Source of the DNA: Neopestalotiopsis rosae
Taxonomy: Eukaryota; Ascomycota; Sordariomycetes; Amphisphaeriales; Sporocadaceae
DNA length: 64,000 bases
Direction of reading: 5' to 3'
NCBI GenBank assembly: GCA_023078685.1
Contig: JALGAS010000008.1
Location: 2,046,001 to 2,110,000 of the forward strand
The notes under the pieces are model-generated. The model was not told the DNA's origin, ran no database searches, and saw only the letters and a list, made by a program, of their open reading frames with translations. This document shows, piece by piece, positions 20,701 through 32,975 of the stretch. Position numbers and translations under genes: made by a program. How positions within the stretch are numbered: position 1 is the first letter of the stretch; every line of letters starts with the position of its first letter.

Positions 20701-22536
20701 ATGGACTCTTCCGATCATCGCTCAAGCACTGGCGATGCTGGTTTGAAGGCACAATTTGCCCACTCTGAAATAAATACGGCATCTCATGACCTCGCAAGCC
20801 AAGGTGCGGTGATCCTTGAATCGGAATGTGATTTGAGTGCTTTTCAACTCGCAAAACGCCATTGGAGAGTCATCCTTACCAGTAAGTTCCATCCTCTTTC
20901 GAGTGAGCTCACGATGGAACACGACAGAAACGATTTCAGCACCTAGGCGAGAACGTCTTATCAAGAAGCTGACTCTTGACTTTACAGGCTCGCTCGGTTT
21001 TACTTCTGGATTAGCATTCGGATACGATGTTGTGGCCAACGGAGCATCTATTTCCATGCCGGCTTTCTTGCTATACTTTGGCGATATGGGTGCTACTGGG
21101 CCCTATCTTCCCTCCTTGTGGACATCGTTGTGGACCGGCCTGTCCGCACTCTTTCAGGCGGCAGGAGCAATTATTATCGGATGGCTCGCGGATCGATTCG
21201 GACGCAAATGGCCCTCGTGTAGCGCGGCAGTAGTCACCATGATTGGCACTGTGCTGCAATATGTGGCCATCTCGCGTGTTGTTCTATTATGGGGCAAGAT
21301 GATCACCGGACTTGGTGTAGGCGCACTCATGGCAACTGGTGCAACCTATATCAGTGAGGTCAGTGATTTTCTGATGTTAAGCAACTCCATTACGATGATG
21401 AATATGCTCGCCACTAACAGCTTTGTTCAACTTGGATACAGATCGCACCTCCATCACTTCGAGCTCCACTACAGACAGGCCTGGTTGTTTTTGTCTTATT
21501 CACACAAGGTGTAGCGCTTGGCGTTGTTCGATCCTTTGTTCCTGATATAGATGACTCTTCTTTCCGTATGGTCTTTGCCATTCAGTGGATAGTAGGCGGT
21601 ATATCTCTGATAGCCTGGGCAGTGGCCCCAGAGTAAGCATTTGATGATTCAGAAGATGAGTGGGCAAGATCAGCTGATGTTTTTTATTTTCTTAGATCAC
21701 CAATATGGCTGGCTAGGAAAGGAAGAATGCAGACTGCACAGAATTCCATGGAGAGAATATACGGGAAACATAACCACCCACATGAAAGACTGGCATATGA
21801 GCTACAGACCTTGCACCACGAGGCAGCAAAGACGGGTCATGGTTCGTATGCCGCCTGTTTCCAAGGCACAGACCTGAAGAGAACTCTGACCTCAGCATTT
21901 CTCTTCTAGACCAGCAATATCGGCGGCGGGTCTTTCCTTTCTCAAAATATCTACTTCCTGATCACAGCCGGCTTGGAAGCCATACATGCCTTTGATGTCG
22001 GAGTGGGTGGTTTCGCTCTAGCTCTGGTTTTTATCATCGGCAGCGGTTTCTACCTCCAGTACATTAGCCGCCGCAATGTGGTCCTGATCGGATTGTCACT
22101 CAATCTTGTATTCATGGCCATTATTGGAGCATTGTACTGGGCTTCCGGAAAAGGTCCATTGTGGGCAATCGCCGTGCTTATGAATATACTAATCTCTATA
22201 CAAAGCTCGACACTCCAAGCTGCAGGCTGGCCGATCGCCGCTGAAGTTCCCTCGTTGCGACTGCGCGCCAAGACTTTGTCCATTGGCATATTTGCCCAAA
22301 CTTTTACGACGTGGCTGTTCAACTTTGTCACTCCATACATGTACAATGTTGACTCTGGAAATCTTGGCGCGAGGACGGGACTTATCTATGCTGGCACAAG
22401 TGTAGTTTTGGTCGTTGTTGCTTGGCGGCTGGTTCCGGATGTCACAGACATGACCACGGAGGAAATTGATCGCGCCTACGAGACTGGAGTCGCACCTAGT
22501 GCATTCCAAAAGCAAAAGGTTAATTCTACTGTCTAA
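20701..22536 (+). CDS. MFS sugar transporter (maltose/hexose permease family) with an in-frame TAG
   Basis: Exons 20701-20881, 20988-21358, 21442-21632 and 21696-22536, all in frame: 528 codons including the final stop. Signatures: SGLAFGYD in the first helix, ADRFGRKW after helix 2, GLGVGALMATGATYISE, IAPPSLRAPLQ, PESPIWLARKGR, and RLRAKTLSIGIFAQ in the second half. Twelve helices are expected; residues 1-50 are a hydrophilic cytosolic N-terminus. Codon 21907-21909 is TAG, between LTSAFLF and TSNIGGGS, with perfect family-like sequence on both sides. No GT-AG intron removes it without deleting conserved residues. As read, the transporter would be cut in half. It would import a di- or monosaccharide and pairs with the GH35 enzyme across a shared promoter. 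Confidence 0.82.
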
Positions 22537-23868
22537 CTAGGGTGCTCAATTAGAAATTACAATCCACTTCAACGGGGTATTGGTTGAAGCATGATGGACT
22601 CTTGTCTGGGGCGACAGTCGAGTGCCGGTCAACGCCAATGGTGATAGGGAGAAGCAATAGGAAACAGGTTCGGTTGGGATACTATACAAAGCATGGCTTC
22701 CAGGCTCCACTCAAGGAACCCAGGGCATCAAACGTTTCCGAAAGAAAATAAACAACCCTCAACGGCTAACGAGCATGTAATTGCGTTCCTCCGGGAATCG
22801 CAATACATTCTGTCGTGATAATATTACTCTGTGTTTGAAAAACTTAGTCCTATCTTATTGAGCGGGGTGCGTAATAGTGATTCGAAGAGCGCAGACTCGA
22901 ATGCATGTTAGCCATTTGCGTTGGGGTGTGCAGACGATTATAGCAGCTCTTCCGCATACTCGGCAATTCGCAACGTACATAAAAAATAGCAGGCCTCGTC
23001 CCTACAGTGACGGTGTTACGCGTCGGGCGCTGTCGCTGGGTACTTAGTGAAGGGACCCCGGGCGTCACCTGTGGGCGGCCCGGGCCCCAGGTATTCTCTA
23101 ACCTAGAGCCTTGTTAGCCTGGCAGCTGCCTTGATGGCAGTGCTGCAGCTGCGTAACGAGACCTGAGTGGCTAGCAAGGACTGAAAAAGCCTTACAGCGG
23201 GATGAAGATGCGTCGAGCTGAAATATCGTCGAACCAACCCACCATCTTTTCAGAGCATTGCATGATGAATCTCAGCGATTGGTGTTACTGGACTCGAGTG
23301 GTTGATTCCTGAAAGACCCATGGGGGTTGACAAATTGAGAGTTGTTGTACCATGATAGAGATCATCCGTGTAGTCGTTATCCAACCTTCAAATTTTGGCT
23401 GATCATGATTTTCAGCCTGTATCAAAGAAGAGTCTAAAACAAGTCCCACACAATTCACTGCACTGTAATTGACTGGTAGATAAAGCAGGACGTCGAAGCT
23501 GATTTTGCCTCGCAAGCATGTGCACCCGTTTCCGGCCGCTCATGGGTGCAACTTTCGATCCCCAAGCGATCGGCATTTGTGACACCCACAGCCCGCATGT
23601 TCGGTCGCTGCACCCCATATCCGCAGCCATGATTCCTGTACGAGCTGACTTCGTAGCCGGGTCACAATCTACATTCTGGAAATGAGACGTCCAATAAAAG
23701 ATCTGGAAATATATGCAGACCTGCCCGAAACTTAAGGCACCCATCGAGCGAGGCTGCAATGATTTTACATCCGCCTTCACGTCGTTTTGGTCGTCTGGCC
23801 GTTGCATTGTGATAACCTCTCAAGTTTTCTGCGATTTGTTGTACTCCATTGTCGATTTGAACCGTAAA
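22537..23868. other. Spacer upstream of the membrane-protein gene
   Basis: About 1.3 kb between two plus-strand genes. A GC-rich patch near 23050-23095 stands out (GGGCGGCCCGGGCCCC), but no gene or RNA is recognisable. Confidence 0.5.
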
Positions 23869-25315
23869 ATGAACGGCACTAACAGCACGGGGGCCGCTAC
23901 AGGGCCGGCCCGTGTGGGATGGGTGTCCCCGCCCAACGCGGGACGCAGCACCTGGGGCATCATCTGGAGCTGCCTGGCCGTTTTTCTGCTCTGCTCGTGG
24001 AAGTGCACGCACCTCAATATACCCAGTGTCGAAGAAAGTGAGGCCGGTTGGTGCAAGATTTGGTGCATTCCTGTCTTTCCTGAAAAGCCCCTACTCCGCA
24101 AATGGGGCCGCAAGCTGTTGTTCTTCATGGCCCTCATCGCCATCGGGCCCGAGGTCGTGGCGGCGCTGGCTGCGAAACAGCACATGGAAGCGCGATGGAA
24201 TTTGCGGCGTGTGAATCGAGATCACAATTACAGGAGAAGGTATACCTTGGCGCATGCCATGTTTGCCCAAATGGGCGGATATGTGGTGCATTACTACGAC
24301 GATTCCACAGTCCAGGAGGCAGAAGCCGAGCCCAATACCCAGAAGCGGGATACTGGTGCTGATGCTGGAACTCCAGTCGCCAACGAGGCGATTGACACCA
24401 GGTCTGAGGCTTTGCGGAATGCCATGCAAAATGGGGACGGGAGGCCTTCGAAGGCCGAATTTTGGACATTGCTAGAAGTCGGTGCGTCGTTGTGCTGAGA
24501 ATAACATTTGCTTCATTGACACTGATACGAGATAATGTCAAGCCAAACTCGAAGCATATGGCATTCCATTCAACCTCGAAGAAGAAGACATAAAGGACCG
24601 ATCCAAGGCTGACCCATTTACCAAGGCGTTCGCTCTGGTGCAGGCTGGCTGGCTAGTGTTGCAGAGCTGCGCACGCAAAAGTGCCGGGCTACAAATCACG
24701 GAGCTGGAACTTATGACTATGGCTTTCACCGTATGCGCGCTGGTCACCTACATTTTGTGGTGGCACAAACCTTTTGATGCCGAGCGTAGTGCTATTGTGT
24801 CTGTACCAATGCCGCACGACCGTGCCATTTGGGAAGTGCAGGGCGAATATTTGGAGTACGCCCAGAGTTTCACTGATTTCCGAAAGACTCAGCACAATAT
24901 TGACCTCGACTTGGGAATAGTGGCCGATATTTTCGCAGGTATTGCTGAAGAGCCTGATCTGAACGATTCCGAGTTTCTTGGCTCTCTGACCGTCTACATC
25001 TTCGGTGCAATCTTTTCAGCCATCCACTTTGCCGCCTGGAACTGGAGCTTTCCTATACCCATAGTACAAACACTCTGGCAGTCCTTTTGCTGTGCGGCAT
25101 TTGCATCAGCCATATTGCCTCTTTTACTTGTTTTTCTAGCTGATACACTACGCGGCAAGCGTTCCATCATTAAAGGATCTTTTCTTGGCATCTTGGGTAT
25201 TAACATCATCTCTCGACTGGCATTAATCGGACTCACCTTTTATTGCTTTACTTCTATGCCAGCAAGCACTTATCAGGACCTGGATTGGACTTTATTTATA
25301 CCGCATTTTTCTTGA
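23869..25315 (+). CDS. Multi-pass membrane protein of a fungus-specific family, unknown function
   Basis: Two exons, 23869-24481 and 24543-25315, 461 aa (GTGCGT donor; the junction gives EVAKLEAYG). The start is the ATG giving MNGTNSTGAAT; the frame is open further upstream, but that sequence is not protein-like. Family-like blocks are WVSPPNAGRSTWGIIWSCLA, an early hydrophobic segment followed by HLNIPS, RKLLFFMALIAIGPEVVAAL, and the cytosolic block TKAFALVQAGWLVLQS with TELELMTMAFTVCALVTYILWWHKP. Three more helices are near the C-terminus. This arrangement recurs in uncharacterised fungal proteins, often near HET genes. It is convergent with the HET gene, with 310 bp between the stops. The biochemical role is unknown. 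Confidence 0.75.
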
Positions 25316-25625
25316 TTTTCGTATGTGGAAATGAGTGTACTAGCATTCCGGGGGCGCATACATGTAGGCAAGGGGGACAATCAGGCCATAAGATGGACGA
25401 ACTGTGGCAATGATATCATCTCGGAGTCTATGGGGTTTTCATCTAGGCAGCCATGAATCAGCGGAATTCTCAGAAATCCGACCAGAGCAAAACCTCAAGT
25501 CTTACAGAATACAAGAATTGTATGGTCTTTACCTGTTGAGTGACGCGACGAGCCACATTACTTCGATCAGTATATCTCCAAAAAGGCTGATGGTATAATT
25601 ATTTAATATTTCATGTAATCTTACT
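25316..25625. other. Convergent 3' spacer
   Basis: 310 bp between the membrane-protein stop and the HET-gene stop. Only 3' UTR sequence is expected and nothing else is seen. Confidence 0.5.
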
Positions 25626-27596
25626 TCACACAAGCTCCACCCACTTCACCCCCGAATTGTGTTTTTGCAGTGTCTCCAGGGATATTTCAAGTGCGCAACC
25701 ACCTTGCCAAGTATGGAGACGCTCTTTCTCCTCATTAGTCAATGGTAGCAATGACAATCGAGGATCATTGTCTATCATATCTTTTGTGAGGCGGCTCCTA
25801 AAGCCGAGACGATTGCCATGTGCTCTGACGAAGACTGCTTCAACATCAGCAGGCAGGGGACCAAGAAGCGCTTGATATTCCATGGCGCCCGATACGAAAC
25901 AACTTCCAACTACTTGCATCTTTTTCTCGCCTATTTCCCGTAGCACTAAAGGGTAGTCGCAGCCCAAGATGGTATAGACATGGTCTCCCTTACGCGCCCC
26001 GGGAGGCGCCATCCCCACGTAGCCACTACTTCCCCTGAAGAGCTGTCTGCTTGCACAAAACAGCCGCAAGTTGACGAGCGTCTCCTTTTTGAGCGGTAGA
26101 TCCTTTGGAAGCGATTCTGAGCAAGCCAGTTGCACAACACTGACCACATCATGGAGTGAAGAACAACCGTGATTCTCTGGTTCGGTGGTTGCTGATAACT
26201 TTCCGCGCAAAATAGCCGCAGCGTAGGCTTCCTGCAAAGTCCCTCCTCCAACGTAATACCCCTCCGTCTCTATCCCGCTGAATAAATCACGGAGCTTGGC
26301 TGATAGATCCGCCGACTCAAGATCTATTCCTGAAGGACGTAGATCTTCAATCGTGGTTATCTCAGCACCGACTACTCGCAAAACTCCTTTATCGACCGCC
26401 TGACTTGTGTCCATAATGGTTGCCAGCTGTGACGTCTTGAAGCCTATAAAGACTCCCATATCAACTTGGGACTCTGCTCCCCAGTTCGGTACCCAGGTCG
26501 GACCAACCCATCCGTCCTGAAGCTCGCATTCTTGCAAAATAGACAAGTCACGATGAGTCTCGACGCCTCCAAGTGCAGCATCCTTGTACACATCCGCCAG
26601 TGGCTTCTTGTAGCTCACGTCAATCAGCCTCTTCTCGTCCTTGGGCAGCATTTCCAACACTGCAAACAAGCGATCGCGCGGATCTGTGCATTTCATGCCA
26701 CGGAATGAGTCTCTGAGAGTAAAGAGCGATGACCATTGATGTGACTCTAGTACAGAGGAAACTTGCCATAGTTTCCTGAGATATTGAGGCTGCAGGCTAT
26801 CGGTTTGAGCAAAATGAACATATAAGCAAGTCCATGCGCGCAGAAAGTAGCGCCAGTGTACCTGGCACCGGCCACACGTAACCATGGCCTTTTTTGCGCT
26901 CAGGGTGATCTCCTGCCTGATCCACAGTCGCTCAAACCAGGGTCGACAGAAAAGTTTATACAGTCTGTCCTGAAGACGGGCATCGACGAGCAGGCTGTCA
27001 TCATCATCAAGCAGGCGCATTCCATTCCACTCCTGGCGCAAGGCTGCCACATCCAGTATGTCGGCTACCCAGTCGTACTCGGAATTCTTTCCAATATGCT
27101 CGAGATACTCCATCAGCGAGTTGCTTCCGTCTGCTTCAGGGCCGAGATAGGCAATGACATGAGCTGCGCGCTGGAAGATGTCGCCAATCTTAGAGACCTG
27201 GACCGCCTTCTCCTCATAATTGCCTTGATCGATACATATAGCATCAATCCACATGGTCCGTGGGCTGTTCTCAAGCCGAAGATCGTGCAAAGCTGTGCCG
27301 AGGTTCTTACTCAGTCCTATTCGTCGTCGCCCAGTTCGCTGATCACTGAGATCAAGGGGCTTTTCATTCGTCTCTCTAATCTCCGCGTGCATGTGCACGT
27401 CGGGCGAGCCCCAGGCATACGATAGGGCTGTATACTCTGTTTTATCTTCGAGGAGAGGCACAGTCGCAAGGTCGATTATTATGTCCTCTCCTGCTTTCCC
27501 TGGCAAGATTGTTGCCGTCCTGATGTAGTCTGGCCCCGGCAGTGGGTTGTACTCGTACAGATCCATGGGGACCTGTGCAGACGCCGGCTGGGACAT
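25626..27596 (-). CDS. HET domain (heterokaryon incompatibility) protein
   Basis: A single uninterrupted exon of 656 aa from ATG 27596. The HET domain occupies about residues 55-215: YTALSYAWGSPD, LSKNLGTALHDLR, TMWIDAICIDQGNYEEKAVQV, IFQRAAHVIAYLGP, FCRPWFERLWIRQE. The middle carries FRGMKCTDPRDRLFAVLEMLP, the usual second HET block. The C-terminal ~250 residues have the common tail with GDHVYTILGCDYPLVLRE and GSCFVSGAMEYQALLG. HET domains are related to TIR domains and trigger cell death in vegetative incompatibility; the partner locus is not known. No lesion is seen, in contrast with the nearby relics. Confidence 0.92.
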   Translation of the reverse strand: MSQPASAQVPMDLYEYNPLPGPDYIRTATILPGKAGEDIIIDLATVPLLEDKTEYTALSYAWGSPDVHMHAEIRETNEKPLDLSDQRTGRRRIGLSKNLGTALHDLRLENSPRTMWIDAICIDQGNYEEKAVQVSKIGDIFQRAAHVIAYLGPEADGSNSLMEYLEHIGKNSEYDWVADILDVAALRQEWNGMRLLDDDDSLLVDARLQDRLYKLFCRPWFERLWIRQEITLSAKKAMVTCGRCQVHWRYFLRAWTCLYVHFAQTDSLQPQYLRKLWQVSSVLESHQWSSLFTLRDSFRGMKCTDPRDRLFAVLEMLPKDEKRLIDVSYKKPLADVYKDAALGGVETHRDLSILQECELQDGWVGPTWVPNWGAESQVDMGVFIGFKTSQLATIMDTSQAVDKGVLRVVGAEITTIEDLRPSGIDLESADLSAKLRDLFSGIETEGYYVGGGTLQEAYAAAILRGKLSATTEPENHGCSSLHDVVSVVQLACSESLPKDLPLKKETLVNLRLFCASRQLFRGSSGYVGMAPPGARKGDHVYTILGCDYPLVLREIGEKKMQVVGSCFVSGAMEYQALLGPLPADVEAVFVRAHGNRLGFRSRLTKDMIDNDPRLSLLPLTNEEKERLHTWQGGCALEISLETLQKHNSGVKWVELV

Positions 27597-28969
27597 GTCA
27601 TCTCGCTGAGGCGTTTAAGCCGCGTGTCTTGGTCCACCAAGAGGATGAAGATATGGAATGTGGCCGAAAAGAGTGATGTCTTTACGGAAGCATGGCTGAA
27701 TGATTGATTCAGATTGCCACTTGCAATAGCGCATCTGAACCCCGCACTACCCACAGGGGACGTGATCAACGTCGCCAAACATTACGCACGAAATACAGTG
27801 GGACGAGGAATACGCTTGGTCCTAAACGGTGCTGGAAGGAAGCACATCCATTCGTGATTTAATTGTAATAGCATCGAGACCAGATCTGCCTGCTACGTTT
27901 TGAAAAAGGTCTGTCTGTAGCTCAATGTGCCAATTCACCGCGCCCAACCGTAGTTGGAGCGTATTGCAACATGACCCATGTGTATTGGATTTCCTCGTGA
28001 AATCGTGAGACGAAGCATCGGGCTTGCATATACACACGCGCCAATGGTGTTGTTCATAGTAGAAGTTTGGACCATCGGATCTGCATCAGCCGCAAATAAC
28101 CATTCACTTGCGAATTGAAGCTCTCTGGCTGGAAATAAAGTTCTCGGTTGACCCCGAACGTCTAAACGATGTTGCCAGCGTGAAACTGCTGTCCAATTGG
28201 GTTGAATATCACTCACAATTCTAGTGATCCCCGCGGCTACTCCCGCGCGCCACTTACGGGATGCATATTACATGTGTGATGGTGTTTTGGGCAGAAATGC
28301 ACCTCCATCTCCGCTTCCAGCCGCCTGTCGTACATCGCTAGAGATGACTTGTACAACACACGTACTGCAAGAAGTATTGTATTGATTCATCAACAACATT
28401 GAAGACACCGAGACAATGTGCCGTTTCCCGAAGTGGCTCTTTACACTGGTAGTGAATGCATGTCTCAGATCCTAGTTCAACATCATGACGACTCCAAAAG
28501 CCAAGAACGACTCTGCTCGCTATACTCAACCGAGCGCGGCGAATATGGAATGTCACCAGAGATTCTCCATTGGCTTCAGAACGAATGCCTTCCAATTCGA
28601 GCTGAAACCTTCCCCAAGATCATCGCGACACAACAGCAGAGCACGGCATTCGGCCTAATGAAGATCACATCGCACAGCAATTATTGGAGACGGTCTCTGC
28701 GCCTACATACTCGCCACCCTATCGCTTGATATCGCAAAAGCCACCGGTGAGCATTTTGTGTTTAGTATTGCGTTCTACTTCAGCTTGGCATGGTGCATCG
28801 CTACATCACGTCCGAGAGTCGGGAATCCGGTAGTGATATAAATAGGAGCGAACCAACGAACAAATTGCTCAAATACTTTCCAGCGATAGTCAAGCACTGT
28901 TTCCACTCAAGAAATGACGCATGACTCTTTGTGAAAATTTGCCCCGACAATATTGAAAAATTGATTACA
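27597..28969. other. Divergent promoter region between HET and decarboxylase genes
   Basis: About 1.4 kb. Open frames such as 28418-28729 have no recognisable domain. Promoters of both genes should be here; no repeats or RNA are seen. Confidence 0.5.
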
Positions 28970-31900
28970 ATGGCCCTAGCATCATCGGCCATGTTTCCCC
29001 ATGACCTGGTCTCCAAGCTCAAATCAGAGCTTCCAGAAATCAAATCGCATGAAGCACCGGATCATGAAGAAGAGCACTCGGAAACCGTCTGTGCTGCCAG
29101 CCCACAGCATAGTGCAACTTACTCTTCTTATCGCACACCCGACGTCTCTCATCAGATTATCAGCTCCTACTTCATTGGCCCTCAAGCAGAGAACCTCCAA
29201 TACTTTGAGGACAACATCCACACCATTCTTGAGGAGCTCCGCTTGGCTCGAAACAAGTACTACCCTGAAGATGGAGTAAATTGTTGACAATGCCGTCGTT
29301 GCAATCACTACTAATCATTACCAAGAAATTCATCACCGAAAGCGTGCAGAAGAGTCCTGCCTTCAGACAGTCCATGAAGAAGCTGGGCAATGCTGTCCAG
29401 AAGGCAGCCAACCTCCTGGGCCGAACTTCGATTCCATTCTGGTCTCCACGCTACGAAGCGCATATGTACGTAACCCAATTCCGATGATAAGGCATCATGC
29501 TAACTACTTGTGCAGGTGTACAGACATGAGCATGGCGTCGCTCCTGGGATACTTCATGACCATGATCTACAATCCCAACAATGTTGCTCTTGAGGCGAGT
29601 CCATTATCTACGGTAGCAGAAATTGAGGTGGGCGAACAGCTCTGTGAGCTTTTTGGGTACAATATCGACGAAGACAATCACGACGCTCCACAAGGTTGGG
29701 GGCATGTCACATGCGGCGGAACGGTCGCAAATCTCGAATCAATATGGTATGTATGCATGATCCTGCGTTCTTGTGTAATCGATACTGATGACATATCCTC
29801 CAGGGTTGGTAGGTGTCAATGATACAACATGCTCTATTTTGATGTAGTCAAGTAATGCTGACAAGCGATAAGCCCGCAACCTCAAGTTCTACCCCCTCTC
29901 CATTCGCGAAGCCATGCTCGAGGACCAACCTCTCAGTTTCCTCAGCTCAAAATTTGCAATTGAAACTTGTGCTGGCGAACGAAAGCTGTTCTCGGAGCTT
30001 TCCGATTGGGAGCTCTTAAACCTCAAGCCAAACGCAGTCCTGGACATACCCGACCGACTGTATCAGGAACACGGTATCCGGCCTCTCCGTCGCTAGATAT
30101 GACGTCTCAGGCTAACAACGGCTAGGTATATCCAACAAATTTTTGTCCGACGTGATGAACAAGTTCACCATCCAATCAACCGGTAAAGATGGCCTCGAAT
30201 GCAAGTACACAAAAGACAAGCCTGGGCAGTATATGCTTGCCACCACAAGGCACTACAGTTGGCCTAAAGGCGCAGGTAACTTTCGCAGTGGAACAGTTTA
30301 TACAATAACGATACTAATCAATACACAGCCGTTGCTGGAATCGGCTCCGACAATGTCATCGGTATTCCAGTCGACAACGCCGCGCGAGTGGACCTAGATG
30401 AGCTGGAGAAGAAGCTGCAAGAAAGTCTGGAGAACGAACGGCCCGTATATGCCGTTGTCGCAATCATTGGTTCGACGGAAGGTAAGATCAAGATTGCCAT
30501 TAAACTTCTCATTGACTCTTGGCTCACAATCTTTTGCTGCGCAGAGGGCGCTGTCGATCCTTTGAGCTCGATCTTGGCGCTGAGGAAGCAGTACCAGGCC
30601 AAAGGACTATCATTCTTGGTGCATGCAGACGCTGCGTGGGGAGGCTACTTCTGCAGCATGTTACCCAAGGACTACCGACCTGGTGAGATCACCAACTTGC
30701 CAACAGAAATGGGCGACGGCGACGGCTTCGTTCCTGATGCCAGCCTGAGGGCAGAAACACAAGAGGACCTTTTTGCCATGCGCTTCGCCGACTCCATCAC
30801 GGTCGACCCCCACAAGGCAGGTTATATCCCATATCCTGCTGGTGGTCTATGCTATCGAGACGGTCGGATGAGATACCTTGTTACCTGGACCAGTCCTTAC
30901 CTATCTCGTGGTTCCGTCACAAGCATTGGCATCTATGGAGTTGAGGGCAGGTGAGTCTCCAACTGAAATTGTTATGGGGAGTATTACACGTTGACATTGT
31001 GCCAAACAGTAAGCCAGGCGCTGCAGCTGTGTCCACGTGGCTGTCTAACAAGACAATTGGCTTGAATCAGCAGGTTTGTTCGCAATAATTCTCAATGTAT
31101 TGCATCGCATACACTGACGATCACTAGGGATACGGTGCTCTGCTTTCCGAGGTGACATGGACCTGTACACGAGTGAGTCGTAACCCCGGGAGAAAAACTC
31201 ATAGGGCCCAAGTGCTAATCCACTCCACTACAGCTTTCTGCAGAATGGGCTGCAATGACAAATTCGACGTCCCCCTTTGTCTGTGTACCTTTTAACGAGC
31301 TCCCGTCTGAACGTGCTGATAATTCCAGCCCCGAAAAAGTCGAGGCAGAAAAGACGCGGATCCGGGAAGAAATCCTCAAGAAGAGCAATGCCGACATTGT
31401 CAAGGACGACCAGGCCCGCCCGCGCGACCAAAAGGCCATGAAGCTCATGCGCGACCTGGGATCTGATCTTAACATCAATGCTTTTGCTATCAATTTCCGC
31501 TATTCCGATGGCCGCCTCAACGAGGACGTAGAGGAGGCCAACTACCTCATGAAGAGGGTGATTGAGGCGCTGTCTGTCGATAGCCCTGATGACGATCCCT
31601 CCAAGATTCCGCTATACTTGACGTCAACCGAGTTCTCCGACGAGCTCTACGGCAACTGCAAGAAGCACTTCATGAAGAGGCTTGGGTTGGAAGACAGCAC
31701 ACAGGATCTCATGGTTCTTCGAAATGTGGTCATGTCCCCATTCCCAACTGATGGAAACTTTATCAATCGACTGGCAGATGTCTTCTACAAGACAGTCGAG
31801 GAGGAGACCAAGGTATTATCCCACCATCTATCACTAGAAGAACTAATGCTGAAACATGTACCCTAGGTTGTTCGCAAGCGCAATGAGGTCGGAGAGGATC

Positions 31901-32975
31901 TCCACAACTTTCTCATCCAAGGGACTGAACAGATCTATCTCATCCACTTACCCATGTTTCACGTCGCCAACCACCGCCAGCAGCTCATTGTCTCTGTAGA
32001 CTTTGACCAAAAGTCTAAGCAGAAATATGTTGACATGAAAAAGGCCAACCCCACCGAGCCGATGATCCTCGTCACCCAGAACAAGACCCTGCTTCCAGAG
32101 ATCATCAAGAACAACGGCACCTTTGCTGCTCAGATCAAGACCGAACATTCGTGAGCTACCATATCTATGATTTAAAGGAATCCAGCTAACCAAATGTCAG
32201 TGGTGTCATCTTGAAGAACGTCAAGGTCAAGTTGACTTCTACAGTCGTCAGCCGACCACTGAACTCGAAATGGCGTCTGTCAAACTACCCACAGAAGTTT
32301 ATGCCATTCTATCTCTATGGAAGCGGTGAGTCTTGTTCATTTCTATATGTAGCTAGACATTCGGAATTCTCACTGACATTGATTCCCATAGCCAACGAGG
32401 CCAACATTGACCACGTCATTGTCCGCGCCCCCAACACCCAACTGTCCGCTGGACGTTGCAAAGTCAATCTCGAACGCGGATCCGACAATGAGAACATCTG
32501 GTCCAAGCCGCTCATCTTGACGCTCGAAGATGTATACGAAGAGACAATGCAGCCGTTCCCGCCCAACAGCGAAATTGTCAGCAAAAACGGCGCCATCATC
32601 GCGGAGCCGCCCCGCACCAAGCCAGCATCATCCACCATGAACGGATCCGCCCACGGACCCGGCAAGCACGCCCTCCCTGATGCGACATCGGTCATCACGT
32701 CCGAGACCCGCAGCGGCAAGATGCGCGGCTCGGGCTTCTTCTTTCGTCCAGGCGCCAAGTTCAACATCAAGGTGTACGAGGATGGCGACCGGGAGCAAGA
32801 GGACGTCCGCTTTGCAAGCTTCAAATTGGGTAAGGAGCTGGGCAAGGGGACTATTGAGCTGGGCGAGAGCGTCTATGTCGATAGCGAGGCCATGAACTTT
32901 GATCCCTTTCAAAAGGTGGACAAGGTGGCGGATTGGAGACACGAGTTCAGTCAGATTGGCAAGGAACTGGAGTAG
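28970..32975 (+). CDS. PLP-dependent (group II) decarboxylase, tyrosine/glutamate-decarboxylase-like
   Basis: Fourteen exons: 28970-29275, 29326-29465, 29516-29746, 29804-29808, 29873-30073, 30126-30275, 30329-30481, 30545-30950, 31010-31073, 31128-31172, 31234-31812, 31867-32150, 32201-32325 and 32392-32975; every junction keeps frame and gives 1090 aa. Catalytic core: HMCTDMSMASLLGYFM, GHVTCGGTVANLESIW, GSTEEGAVDPL, VHADAAWGGYF (cofactor-binding Asp) and DSITVDPHKAGYIPYPAGG, with the PLP Lys in DPHK. The C-terminal ~400 residues are a fungal extension with FRPGAKFNIKVYEDG-type beta sequence. Members decarboxylate amino acids, but which one is not predictable here. The 5-nt exon 4 is needed to keep frame. 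The gene looks intact. Confidence 0.88.

Noticed and set aside
24100..24541. Several antisense frames over the membrane-protein gene
   Set aside because: They are reverse readings of a convincing two-exon coding sequence.
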